From contig NZ_CP073013.1 in NCBI RefSeq assembly GCF_020694005.1, positions 496,001 through 560,000 of the forward strand: a stretch of DNA of 64,000 nt. The letters are read 5' to 3'. This document shows positions 9,867-18,237 of this stretch, piece by piece. The notes below the pieces were generated by a model, which saw only the letters and a list, made by a program, of their open reading frames with translations, was not told the DNA's origin and searched no databases. A program made the position numbers and the translations under genes. Source of the stretch: Marinomonas profundi (GTDB lineage: Bacteria > Pseudomonadota > Gammaproteobacteria > Pseudomonadales > Marinomonadaceae). Each line of letters begins with the position of its first letter. Positions within the stretch are counted from its first letter, which is position 1.

Positions 9867-11819
9867 TTAATCAGCTAAAGCATTAGCTGTTGGTAGGCTT
9901 AACTGAAAGGTACAGCCTTGAGGTGTGTTTTTTATTAATTCTAAATAACCGCTATGGGCTTTAACAATTTGCAAAGCAACATACAGACCTAACCCATAGC
10001 CTTTGGTACTTGTGGAACGCTCACTTTTTTGTGCTAAGTTACGCTGGTAACGTTCGAACAAAAATTCGACCAACTCAGGCGCAATACCATTCCCTTGATC
10101 TTCAACCCTTAAAAAATATTGGTTATTTTTAATGCTTAAGTCCACACTAATCTGCCCTTGGCGTGTGTACTTAACAGCATTATCAAGCAGGTTAGATAAA
10201 GCAATTTGTAGCAACGCCTTGTCAGCCATGACAGAGTAACCCTCTAGCGCTCTAAAACTGATTGGCTTACCTGCAAACGTTATTTTTAAAACATGCTGTT
10301 CAGAAAGCGAGGCCAGGGAGCAGGATTCATCCAAAAGCTGTCCCCAGTTGGTTGACTCAAGTTCTAAATTCAACGCTTTAGCTGAAATTCGTGAGTCTGC
10401 TAGGCAGTTATCGGTTAATTGCACCAAACGGTCTATCGCTTTTTGAATGCGCTGATAGCGCTGAGTTACTTGGGGTTCATCTTGCTTCATTAAGCAGAGA
10501 TTTTGTATTGCCATAGAAATAACACTTAAGGGCGTACGAAATTCATGGGAAACCATACCCATAAATTGCCTTTGGTGAAAGCCTGCTTCACGTTCAATTT
10601 GCAACTCGCGCTTCATTAACAAATGCTCTTGCCGTAATCCTTTTTCTTCATAAGAGCGCATAACTGCCAGTACGGTGACTAAAAGTGTATTAAAAATTGG
10701 AGCATATTGCCAAATTAAGTAAATACGCCGGTCATAACTAATCCAGCCTAAAAGAATGGCTAAGGATAAAAAGCTAGCTAAAAAACAAACAAAAGGGCTT
10801 AGGCCAAGCAATAAGGTTAGTGGTCGATATTTTTCTTTATGCCAAACATAAAAAAAGCTAATAAAAAATATAATTGCAATAATTAAATAAGCAATGCCTT
10901 GAGCTTCAAAGCCCTTGCCATAAAGATCTAAAGGTGTTAACACTACCTGAGAAACAACTAACAACATAAAACCTAACATAAATTTATAAATTTTAGGTAA
11001 ATAGGTTTTAAGGTTTAAAGCTTCAACACTTACCCAGATTAAAAATGCATAAGAAATTAGCGAAGCAATATTCGTTGAATAGTGCTGTAAAGGAAAACTT
11101 ATACTAGGCAAAAGCCAAGTTACATAGCCTTGAATAGATGCAATAAGAATGTAGACAGACGAATAACCCGTAACAGCCCAGAGCAATCTAGATCGTATAA
11201 TAAAAGCTAAAACAACGGCTAAAAAAGTTGAGATAGCTGCCAAACCCAAATAAAAACTCAAATAACCTGTTTGCTGAGTTGAGTATTCTATAAATTCTTC
11301 CGGCTCCCACAAGCTGGCTTCAAAAATTACCGTACTAATTGTTTTGATACGCACCACAAATTCGTAACCTAAGTGCGGTGCTTGTGTTTGTGGAATTTTG
11401 AATACAGGGAAGCGGTAGTCTAAATCGCCTCTTATTCCAGGTGTTATATCCCCTGCTTCTTTCTTAACCCATTTCCCAGCAGGGTTACCCAAAGGTCGGT
11501 AATAGATATTTACTTCATCAACAAAGTTAGGGGTAATCAGCAGTAACTGGTCTTGGTTAACAAAGTGTTCGGCAGGAAAAACCCAATGCAGCCAAAAAGT
11601 AGGCCGAACATAGCCCCTAGACAAGGGTTTATGCTGCATTTGTAAATCACCTTGCTTTACAAGTTCTCTAAACCCTTCAAAGTCTAGCTGATGATCATTA
11701 TCAATATACAACTGATAAGCTACATCTTTCCCCACAAAAACAGGTGCGGCAAAGGTTTGAGCCGAAAAAAACAGTAAGCCCAAAAAGAGCACCCACCTAA
11801 ATTTATTTAAGAACAGCAT
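9867..11819 (-). CDS. 7TMR-DISM hybrid-sensor histidine kinase
   Basis: I take the ATG at 11819, because a strong GGAGG lies just upstream and it begins a signal peptide (MLFLNKFRWVLFLGLLFF then AQTFA). An upstream in-frame start at 11933 would put 38 unlikely residues before it. The protein then has about 650 residues. A periplasmic 7TMR-DISMED2-type domain (about 30-160) is followed by seven membrane helices (about 180-385). The HisKA domain has the phospho-acceptor His in MVSHEFRTPLSVI, and the HATPase domain has NLLDNAVKYT, DQGNGIAPE and GYGLGLYV. No receiver domain is attached. The extracytoplasmic domain family is thought to bind carbohydrates or similar ligands, but the signal here is unknown. 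Confidence 0.9.
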   Translation of the reverse strand: MLFLNKFRWVLFLGLLFFSAQTFAAPVFVGKDVAYQLYIDNDHQLDFEGFRELVKQGDLQMQHKPLSRGYVRPTFWLHWVFPAEHFVNQDQLLLITPNFVDEVNIYYRPLGNPAGKWVKKEAGDITPGIRGDLDYRFPVFKIPQTQAPHLGYEFVVRIKTISTVIFEASLWEPEEFIEYSTQQTGYLSFYLGLAAISTFLAVVLAFIIRSRLLWAVTGYSSVYILIASIQGYVTWLLPSISFPLQHYSTNIASLISYAFLIWVSVEALNLKTYLPKIYKFMLGFMLLVVSQVVLTPLDLYGKGFEAQGIAYLIIAIIFFISFFYVWHKEKYRPLTLLLGLSPFVCFLASFLSLAILLGWISYDRRIYLIWQYAPIFNTLLVTVLAVMRSYEEKGLRQEHLLMKRELQIEREAGFHQRQFMGMVSHEFRTPLSVISMAIQNLCLMKQDEPQVTQRYQRIQKAIDRLVQLTDNCLADSRISAKALNLELESTNWGQLLDESCSLASLSEQHVLKITFAGKPISFRALEGYSVMADKALLQIALSNLLDNAVKYTRQGQISVDLSIKNNQYFLRVEDQGNGIAPELVEFLFERYQRNLAQKSERSTSTKGYGLGLYVALQIVKAHSGYLELIKNTPQGCTFQLSLPTANALAD

Positions 11820-12078
11820 CCTACCTCCAAACCCTAGCGACCAGACTAGCAGACAAGCCAACTGCTTAAACCACCACTTCTGAAACCAGCAGGATTCTAA
11901 GGCAAATCTGTAACAAATAGTAAAATAAAGCAATAAGTCAAAAATAAATGATTTTAGTTGTTAGATCATGATATTCGGTGAACAATGGCATTAGTCATGA
12001 ATTAGAATAAACCCTGCTATGGAAGCCCTAGGCCTATTCCTATTTTTCTTGCAAAACAGCCCTTTAAGACAGCATCTA

Positions 12079-12157
12079 ATGATTAGAAAATACTTACTTC
12101 TTCAATTTTTTTGGGTGTTAGCCGTTCTAGCTTCGCTCGTTTATAACATTAACGCTG
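12079..12157 (+). pseudogene. 5' stub of a secreted-protein gene cut by ISAs1
   Basis: An open frame with a start at 12079 (an earlier ATG lies at 12019) encodes MIRKYLLLQFFWVLAVLASL and then VYNINAAG, which looks like a signal peptide with a cleavage site near NAAG. The native sequence ends exactly at the left inverted repeat of the IS at 12158, and the frame runs on inside the IS with no homology. The rest of the gene is not found to the right of the IS. The product cannot be identified. Confidence 0.45.
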
Positions 12158-13379
12158 CAGGGCAAACGCACGAACATTATTTGATCAACCCCATCACCTT
12201 GAACAGATACGCATCATCCCAACCACAGGCCTTACGCTTGTTTTTGATACCCAGTTTTACACTGGTTTCCTGCTTTAGTAGGTTTAGAGCGATTTGTCGG
12301 GTGGTTGCTAGGTTTTCTGCCGCATAACCTTGCCTAGCTCGACACTGATCTTCCCCAAAAGAGACATCCAGAACCCAATGAAGCTGGTTTTCGACGCCCC
12401 AATGCTCGCGAGTGGCCTTTAATACTTCTTCTGCCGTCATCAGTTTGCTGGAAATAAAGTAACGAATATGGCTTCGGCCTCTTTCATTAGCAATACGATC
12501 TGACTGTATCGCGGCGATGGTTTGTACTTGCCATTCTGTTGCAATAGACAGAGACGACAAGTCCATCGTGGACCAGCATCGACGGTGCTCCTTGCGACCA
12601 TGTGTTTCGTTTTGTTGCTCAAAAAAGTGCTCACTTAACGTGTCCTGTTTATGAGTTTCCCAGTAATGATCGAAATACCTAACAAGCTCTTTATGTAGCG
12701 TTTTCTGGTTACTTTTTACGGTAATTAAGTAATCAGCTTCTCTTTCAATGACTTTGGATACAATGTTTTTCTGACACCCCATCGCATCTATTGTGACCAA
12801 GCAGCCTTTGATAGCCAGTTGTTCCAATAGTTTAGGGATTGCTTTGATTTCATTAGACTTTTTATCGACCTTGTGTTGACCAAGAGACACGCTAGCCTGT
12901 GAAGCCCAAGCGTTCACCATGTGAATAGCTTGTTGTTTACTAGAACGCGACGCCCGTGCAGTTTTTCCGTCAATTGCGACAACGCCAGATAATGGGGTAT
13001 CAATTAACATATCCTGCACCCAGCCACAGAACATTTCTCGATAACAGACCGGGTCCAACAGAGAAAATAAACGGTTAAAGGTGTCATGTGATGGGATGCC
13101 GCCTGGCAAGCGTAAAAACTGTTTGAACCAATCCTTTCGGGTGTCCGCAAAGAATTGAATCGACTCCCAGTCATCCGCACCACAAAGCAACGCGCAGGTA
13201 GTCATGAAAACCACTTCCCCTAAATCGTGGGTACATTTTGCTTGCTGGCGTGGGTCATTTAACAGCATCATACGGTCTAATAGAGTCATCGGCATCAAAA
13301 GGGAACGATCATTCATCAAACACGGATTAAATGCAAATGCAGCACACACTGTTCAGAAAATGTTCATGCGTTTGCCCTG
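12158..13379 (-). mobile_element. ISAs1-family insertion sequence, 1222 bp
   Basis: Inverted repeats bound the element. The left end reads CAGGGCAAACGCACGAACAT and the right end is the near-perfect complement (one difference), ending in GTTTGCCCTG at 13379. A single transposase gene fills it on the minus strand. The flanking 8-10 bases (ATTAACGCTG on the left, TGGCAACATC on the right) do not match, so there is no target duplication. This suggests that the flanks were rearranged after insertion. Confidence 0.88.
12177..13349 (-). CDS. ISAs1-family transposase
   Basis: The 390-residue protein matches the H-repeat-associated ISAs1 transposases in layout. An N-terminal region has GEVVFMTTCALLCGADDWE and LPGGIPSHDTFNRLFSLLDP. 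The DDE core follows with AIDGKTARAS, VTIDAMGCQKNI and a C-terminal HWGVENQLHWVLDVSFGED. It looks full length and intact. The start may be further in, at the ATG at 13316 (MNDRSLLMP). Its stop lies about 20 bp from the left inverted repeat. Confidence 0.93.
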   Translation of the reverse strand: MCAAFAFNPCLMNDRSLLMPMTLLDRMMLLNDPRQQAKCTHDLGEVVFMTTCALLCGADDWESIQFFADTRKDWFKQFLRLPGGIPSHDTFNRLFSLLDPVCYREMFCGWVQDMLIDTPLSGVVAIDGKTARASRSSKQQAIHMVNAWASQASVSLGQHKVDKKSNEIKAIPKLLEQLAIKGCLVTIDAMGCQKNIVSKVIEREADYLITVKSNQKTLHKELVRYFDHYWETHKQDTLSEHFFEQQNETHGRKEHRRCWSTMDLSSLSIATEWQVQTIAAIQSDRIANERGRSHIRYFISSKLMTAEEVLKATREHWGVENQLHWVLDVSFGEDQCRARQGYAAENLATTRQIALNLLKQETSVKLGIKNKRKACGWDDAYLFKVMGLIK

Positions 13380-13795
13380 TGGCAACATCCCAAAGCGGGC
13401 GTTCGATTCTAACTCGCTTTTGCCCCAAAACGTGTTAACGTAATTACTCTATAGGTCGGCTTTGAGCGATAAGCGGAGATATTGCTTTAGACTTTAAAAC
13501 TCATCAATGTCTGCTTTGAGTTTTGTAGGGATACGGCGAGCTCAAACTCGTAATCTTTAAGGGTTAACTAAGTAACATTAAAATTCAAATTAGTTCTCCC
13601 GTCTAAAAATGTTTAAAAAAACAAGCAGACACCCACGCGCCAAGCTATGATATTCAGCGAGTAATTTTATCTCTTATAATCCAAGATTTCATTTTAGTTA
13701 TTTGAGATCAAAGTCATCTTTTATGAGCTGAGTTAAGATGCCCCCTGAAGGAACTTTGAGGATAATCTCGCTTTAATCAAAAGGGACTCTGCTTA
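13380..13795. other. Non-coding stretch between ISAs1 and the TetR gene
   Basis: I see no credible coding frame, RNA gene or terminator in these 416 bases. The leftmost part should be the other flank of the ISAs1 insertion, but it does not continue the frame of the stub at 12079-12157. Confidence 0.5.
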
Positions 13796-14347
13796 ATGAA
13801 AGCAAAGATCGTTGAATCCGCTATTACTCTCATCGAGTCAGGTGAAATAGACAAATTTTCCGTAACTCAGGTCGCTAAGTACATGGGGATTTCTCAAGGA
13901 AACTTGACCTATCACTACCCAACTAAGCAGGCTTTAGTTGAGGCAATTATTGATAGACTTCTCGAAAGACACACGATACTGCTTCCTGAATCGTTTTACA
14001 AAAACTTTGATACCAAAAACACCTTGGTTTCGGATGATGCACTAGAGCACTTTATGCGACGGACATCTCAGCGAGAAGTTGCTAACATAATGGTGTTTAT
14101 CTGGAAACAGGCAATTAACTCTCCAGAAATTGCGCAAAAACTGGCAGAATACTACAGAACGATAATATTTAAGCAAATTAATGATGCTGGTGTAGAGCAG
14201 ACTCAAACAGACAAAATCAATCACATTATCTTGCTATCATCGATGGTCGTTGGACTCATACCACTGATGGGGTTAGGTCGTACAACATTTGACATCAATG
14301 AACTCGTAGCAAATGCCAAGTTGATAAATCAGAAGCTCAATCGGTAA
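13796..14347 (+). CDS. TetR/AcrR-family transcriptional regulator
   Basis: A 183-residue regulator. The N-terminal helix-turn-helix is clear: KIVESAITLIESGEIDKFSV, then VAKYMGISQGNLTYHYPTKQALVEAI. The C-terminal ligand-binding domain is poorly conserved, as usual. It lies 166 bp upstream of, and in the same direction as, the chemoreceptor operon. That gap holds two perfect palindromes (14423-14434 and 14475-14498), so I infer that it controls the operon, itself, or both. The ligand is unknown. GGGA lies upstream of the ATG. Confidence 0.88.
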   Translation: MKAKIVESAITLIESGEIDKFSVTQVAKYMGISQGNLTYHYPTKQALVEAIIDRLLERHTILLPESFYKNFDTKNTLVSDDALEHFMRRTSQREVANIMVFIWKQAINSPEIAQKLAEYYRTIIFKQINDAGVEQTQTDKINHIILLSSMVVGLIPLMGLGRTTFDINELVANAKLINQKLNR

Positions 14348-14422
14348 TGTAAACTTTTAAATACGCCCTACCTAGCATAGGAAATGCGGATAGTTCAATC
14401 AGTTTGCACAAATTCGGTGCAT

Positions 14423-14498
14423 GTAAATATTTACTAATATACCTAGGTTAATCCACCTACATGATGTAAAATGAGTATATTTAGTAAGCTAAATATAC
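14423..14498. promoter_or_regulatory. Two palindromes, candidate TetR operators, before the chemoreceptor operon
   Basis: GTAAATATTTAC at 14423-14434 is a perfect 12-bp palindrome. At 14475-14498 two 10-bp arms (GTATATTTAG and its exact complement) flank a TAAG spacer and end 15 bp before the ATG at 14514. The size and place suit a TetR-type operator that would block the operon. That the neighbouring TetR protein binds here is inference. Confidence 0.55.
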
Positions 14499-15004
14499 AC
14501 ACAGATACTATCTATGCGCAAAAACCTCCCTGTTACATCTAACGAAAAAACTTTCCCATCGTCTGTGAAGCTAATTTCAGTTACGGATAAAAACGGCAAT
14601 ATTGTTGATTGTAATGACGCTTTCGTTGAGGTAAGCGGATTTTCCAGGTCGGAGTTAATTGGCCAGCCACATAATATTGTTCGACACCCCGATATGCCAG
14701 CGATGGCTTTCAAAGTAATGTGGTCACATCTAAAAGAGGGTAAAGCATGGATGGGGTTGGTTAAGAACCGTTGTAAGAACGGTGACTTTTACTGGGTAGA
14801 CGCTTATGTAACACCCGTGACCGCTAATGGACAAGTTATTGGGTACGAATCTGTTCGTTCAAGCCCAAGAGCAGAAGATGTACAAAGAGCAGACAGATTA
14901 TACCGCCGCTTGAGTGCGGGAAGTAATTTACCTAAACCGTGGTATGGACCCACTTTAATAGACATCTCATAGCTATATAATAATAGGTAAAAATGAGGTG
15001 AATT

Positions 15005-15298
15005 ATGAGTGGAAAACGTTATACTGATGAGTTCAAAATTGAAGCCGTTAAACAAGTCACTGAGCGGGGCTATAAGATTGCAGAAGTGGCTGAGCGACTT
15101 GGCGTTAGTTACAAAAGTATGCATGATTGGATAGCCCGATACAGCAAGCCTGAAGCGAGCAGAAAAACGGAAGATTCAGCTCTGTCAGAGATCCAGCGGC
15201 TCAAAGCTGAACTTAAACGTGTGACCGAAGAGAGGGACATTCTAAAGGAGGCCGCCGTGTACTTTGCCGGGGAGTCAAAGAAAAGTACACGTTCATAA
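15005..15298 (+). CDS. IS3-family transposase OrfA (copy 1)
   Basis: The 97-residue DNA-binding subunit has a helix-turn-helix (AVKQVTERGYKIAEVAERLG then VSYKSMHDWI) followed by a leucine-zipper-like coil (LSEIQRLKAELKRVTEERDILKEA). GAGG precedes the ATG. The end of the frame contains the A-rich AAAGAAAAG, where a -1 ribosomal frameshift would join it to orfB (EKYTFIKSRLHDY) to make the OrfAB transposase. Confidence 0.95.
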   Translation: MSGKRYTDEFKIEAVKQVTERGYKIAEVAERLGVSYKSMHDWIARYSKPEASRKTEDSALSEIQRLKAELKRVTEERDILKEAAVYFAGESKKSTRS

Positions 15299-15330
15299 AA
15301 TCACGGCTCCACGACTATTCTATTGTTGCC

Positions 15331-16155
15331 TTGTGTCGAACACTGCAAGTCCATAGGAGCGGTTTTTACGCTTGGCTGGACTGTCCAAAAAGTCGACGAG
15401 AGCAAGAAGATGATGAACTTGCCATCACCATTAAAACGCATTGGCTTGAGAGTGGTTGTGTTTACGGCTACCGCAATATCACCAAAGACCTAAAAGGAGA
15501 AGGTAAGTCTTGTGGGAAGAATCGAGTGCTAAGGGTGATGCGCCGAGAGGGCCTAAAAGCGCTAATAGGCTACAAACGCCACCCTGTTTTTTATCGTGGA
15601 TCTGAACGTAATACAGCCCCCAATACACTAAATAGAGAGTTTATTGTCCCAGAACCAGATCAAGTATGGGTAACCGATTTTACGTACATCCGGACAAAAG
15701 AAGGCTGGCTTTATGTGACCGTCGTTGTTGATCTATTTTCTAGATTGGTCGTAGGATGGTCAATGAGATCAAGGGCGACAGCGGAGTCAGTTATTGATGC
15801 TTTACTCATGGCGATTTGGCGACGACGCCCCACAAAAAGAGTACTGGTACACTCAGATCAAGGCGCTCAATATACCTCGAAAGATTGGCAAACCTTCTTA
15901 AAAGATAATAATCTGGAAGCCAGTATGAGTCGACGTGGTAACTGTCACGATAATGCTGTTGCGGAAAGTTTTTTCTCGTTATTAAAAAAAGAAAGAGTTC
16001 GCAATCGGACCTATCAAACAAGAAGTGATGCTCGCTCAGAGATTTTTGATTATATCGAATGCTTTTATAATCCAAAGCGACACCATGGATCAAATGATGG
16101 ATTATCGCCATTGCAATATGAGAGGCGATATTTTACGGAGCTAGAAACTGTCTAG
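15331..16155 (+). CDS. IS3-family transposase OrfB (copy 1)
   Basis: This is the catalytic part, with an rve integrase core. The three acidic residues are visible in VWVTDFTYIRT, VLVHSDQGAQYTS and NAVAESFFSLLKKE (DDE). The same frame is open upstream of the first ATG to about 15275, which fits production as an OrfAB frameshift fusion rather than from its own start. It looks intact and probably active. Confidence 0.95.
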   Translation: MCRTLQVHRSGFYAWLDCPKSRREQEDDELAITIKTHWLESGCVYGYRNITKDLKGEGKSCGKNRVLRVMRREGLKALIGYKRHPVFYRGSERNTAPNTLNREFIVPEPDQVWVTDFTYIRTKEGWLYVTVVVDLFSRLVVGWSMRSRATAESVIDALLMAIWRRRPTKRVLVHSDQGAQYTSKDWQTFLKDNNLEASMSRRGNCHDNAVAESFFSLLKKERVRNRTYQTRSDARSEIFDYIECFYNPKRHHGSNDGLSPLQYERRYFTELETV

Positions 16156-17297
16156 GAAACTGGGTCCATACCACCGTTACCTATATCGCTGCCTAACATT
16201 TTTTTAATGGTGTCTGTCGCTATCGCGCTTGCGACATTCTTTCTTGGTTACAAAGAGTTATCAGAGAGTTTGTTGCTCGCCGTCATTGCGATCTATGCAA
16301 TTTGGGTCAATGTGAAAGACCACGCCAGAGCGTCTGACTTAAAAAAATTACTAAGCCGTTCTTTCTCGCATGAACTCGCAGTTCTCACCTACACCAATAA
16401 GTCCGGACTTACTGGCGCATTAGAAGTCTCTGTATTGAGCCAGCAAGCTCATCTGACAACTATTATCAACCGCATTGATGATGCCGCGAAAAGAGTATCG
16501 CGCGAAACACTTTCCTCATTTGACTTGGTTAAACAATCTAAGCAGGTTATTGATCACCAGCAATCTGAAACGATTCAGGTTGCCACAGCGATGAATGAGA
16601 TGACGACAACTATTTCAGAGGTATCGCATCATGTTTCCAATACCGCTTCACAAGCTGATAAAGCATTTAATCTGGCCGAAACCGGTGGAGGACTCTCCAA
16701 AACAACAAGCGCCTCTATTGAAAAACTTAGAGCAACTGTCCAGACCATTTCGAAATCCGTTGTTGATGTAGAGCTACAAACGACGAAAATTGCCCAAGCA
16801 GCTCAAATAATTGAACAGATTGCTGAACAGACCAACTTACTTGCGCTAAATGCTGCTATCGAGGCAGCGCGTGCCGGCGAGCAAGGCCGAGGTTTTGCCG
16901 TGGTTGCTGAAGAGGTGCGTAATCTTGCAAAACGTACCCAAGATTCTACGAAAGAAATATACGAGATTGTCAGAGCTCTCTCACTAAAATCCAGCGAGGC
17001 CGTTAAAGTAGCTGAATCAGGTGCTTCTGACGCTGACGAGGGGCTGTCAAAAGTCATTGAGAGTGGAGATATGCTGCAAGGAATCGTTGCCTCAGTCGGG
17101 CATATATCCGATATGACGACACAGATGGCAGCAGCTGTAGAGGAGCAAGCTCATGTGGCTGAAGATATCAATCGCCAGGTTGTAAGTATTTCAACATTGG
17201 CCGATGAAAGCGCCAATTCTGCTGATAAAGCAGCAAGCTCTCTAGAGCACCTTAAGAAAATATCTGAAGAGCTACACGAGCTGGTGGTGCGTTTTAA

Positions 17298-18224
17298 ATG
17301 AATATGTTAATGAAGTCTATTGACCAAAGGACAAATCTGGCAGGTCAAAATCGCTTTGAAATACTCCTCTTTAGCCTTAATGGTCATCAGCGTTTTGGCA
17401 TCAACGTCTTTAAGGTTCGGGAAGTAATTCGTGTACCTGAGCTCATTGAAATGCCAGGAGCCCATTCTTTTATTAAGGGCATTGCGCAGCTTCGTGGCAA
17501 TCCAGTTATCGTTATCGACCTGAGTGAAGCTACGACAGGTAAGCCGATACGTTATCCCGAACAGGCTTTTGTGATTGTGACGGAATACAACCGCCATATC
17601 CAAGGCTTTCTGGTTTCGGCAGTTGATCGCATCGTTAATCTGAACTGGAGTCAAATTCAACCTCCACCTCAAGGAGCAGGGCAAAGTCATTACCTAACTG
17701 CAGTGACAGAGATTGAAGGCAAGCTCATTCAAGTCATAGATGTTGAAAAAGTGTTCTCGGAGATCATGCCCAACGACCATGAAATTGAAGCTGAAACGGC
17801 GCAACAGCTTAAAGGGTTCAACACCTCTGAGATTGAAGTGTTGGTTGCGGATGATTCAGCAGTTGCCAGAAATCAGATTAAACGCGTGTTAGACAGTGTA
17901 AATATCCCGTCTAAACTGGTTAATGATGGCCAATCTGCACTTCAATATTTACAAGACTTTGCGGCAAAACATAAAGCAGTAATTGCAGAGAGAATACCTT
18001 TGGTCATTTCTGATATTGAGATGCCAATAATGGATGGCTATACACTGACATCCGCGATTAAATCTGAACCACTTTTGAAAGATATTCACGTCGTTTTGCA
18101 CTCTTCATTAAGTGGTGTGTTTAACGAGTCTATGGTTAAGAAAGTCAGCGCAGACCAATTTATCGCTAAGTTTCATCCCGATGAATTATTACAAGCAATC
18201 AATCACTGGTTGTTAATGAAGTAA
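17298..18224 (+). CDS. cheV: CheV-type chemotaxis coupling protein (CheW plus receiver domain)
   Basis: A 308-residue protein. A CheW domain (about 20-160) links receptors to the kinase Che[21 protein letters not shown], then [18 protein letters not shown] receiver domain (about 185-305) has the phospho-acceptor Asp in [14 protein letters not shown]. In this family the receiver tunes adaptation. The ATG overlaps the stop of the chemoreceptor (ATGA), so the two were translationally coupled. No cheA, cheR or cheB is nearby, so it must plug into a pathway encoded elsewhere. Confidence 0.93.
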   Translation: MNMLMKSIDQRTNLAGQNRFEILLFSLNGHQRFGINVFKVREVIRVPELIEMPGAHSFIKGIAQLRGNPVIVIDLSEATTGKPIRYPEQAFVIVTEYNRHIQGFLVSAVDRIVNLNWSQIQPPPQGAGQSHYLTAVTEIEGKLIQVIDVEKVFSEIMPNDHEIEAETAQQLKGFNTSEIEVLVADDSAVARNQIKRVLDSVNIPSKLVNDGQSALQYLQDFAAKHKAVIAERIPLVISDIEMPIMDGYTLTSAIKSEPLLKDIHVVLHSSLSGVFNESMVKKVSADQFIAKFHPDELLQAINHWLLMK

Positions 18225-18237
18225 AGACAGGTGCGCT

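Larger units (their letters stand above)
14940..16173 (+). mobile_element. IS3-family element, copy 1 (1234 bp)
   Basis: The terminal inverted repeats begin TGGTATGGACCCA on the left and end TGGGTCCATACCA on the right. The 3-bp direct repeat CCG flanks it (14937-14939 and 16174-16176). It carries orfA and orfB in the -1 frame arrangement of the family. A second copy that appears identical lies at 31203-32436, and a 28-bp relic of the right end lies at 56292-56319. Confidence 0.96.
14514..17301 (+). pseudogene. Aer-like redox chemoreceptor gene, split by an IS3-family element
   Basis: The first 142 codons (14514-14939) encode a PAS domain of the Aer aerotaxis type, with NIVRHPDMPAMAFKVMW and KNRCKNGDFYWVDAYVTPV, which in that family binds FAD. 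The frame then enters the IS3 copy at 14940-16173. Removing the IS and one copy of the CCG target duplication rejoins LSAGSNLPKP to [10 protein letters not shown] without a shift and gives 516 residues. The second part holds a membrane hairpin and the methyl-accepting signalling domain with [20 protein letters not shown]. The downstream piece can start on its own at the ATG at 16207, which would give a PAS-less membrane receptor. The stop overlaps the start of cheV by 4 bp. Confidence 0.93.
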
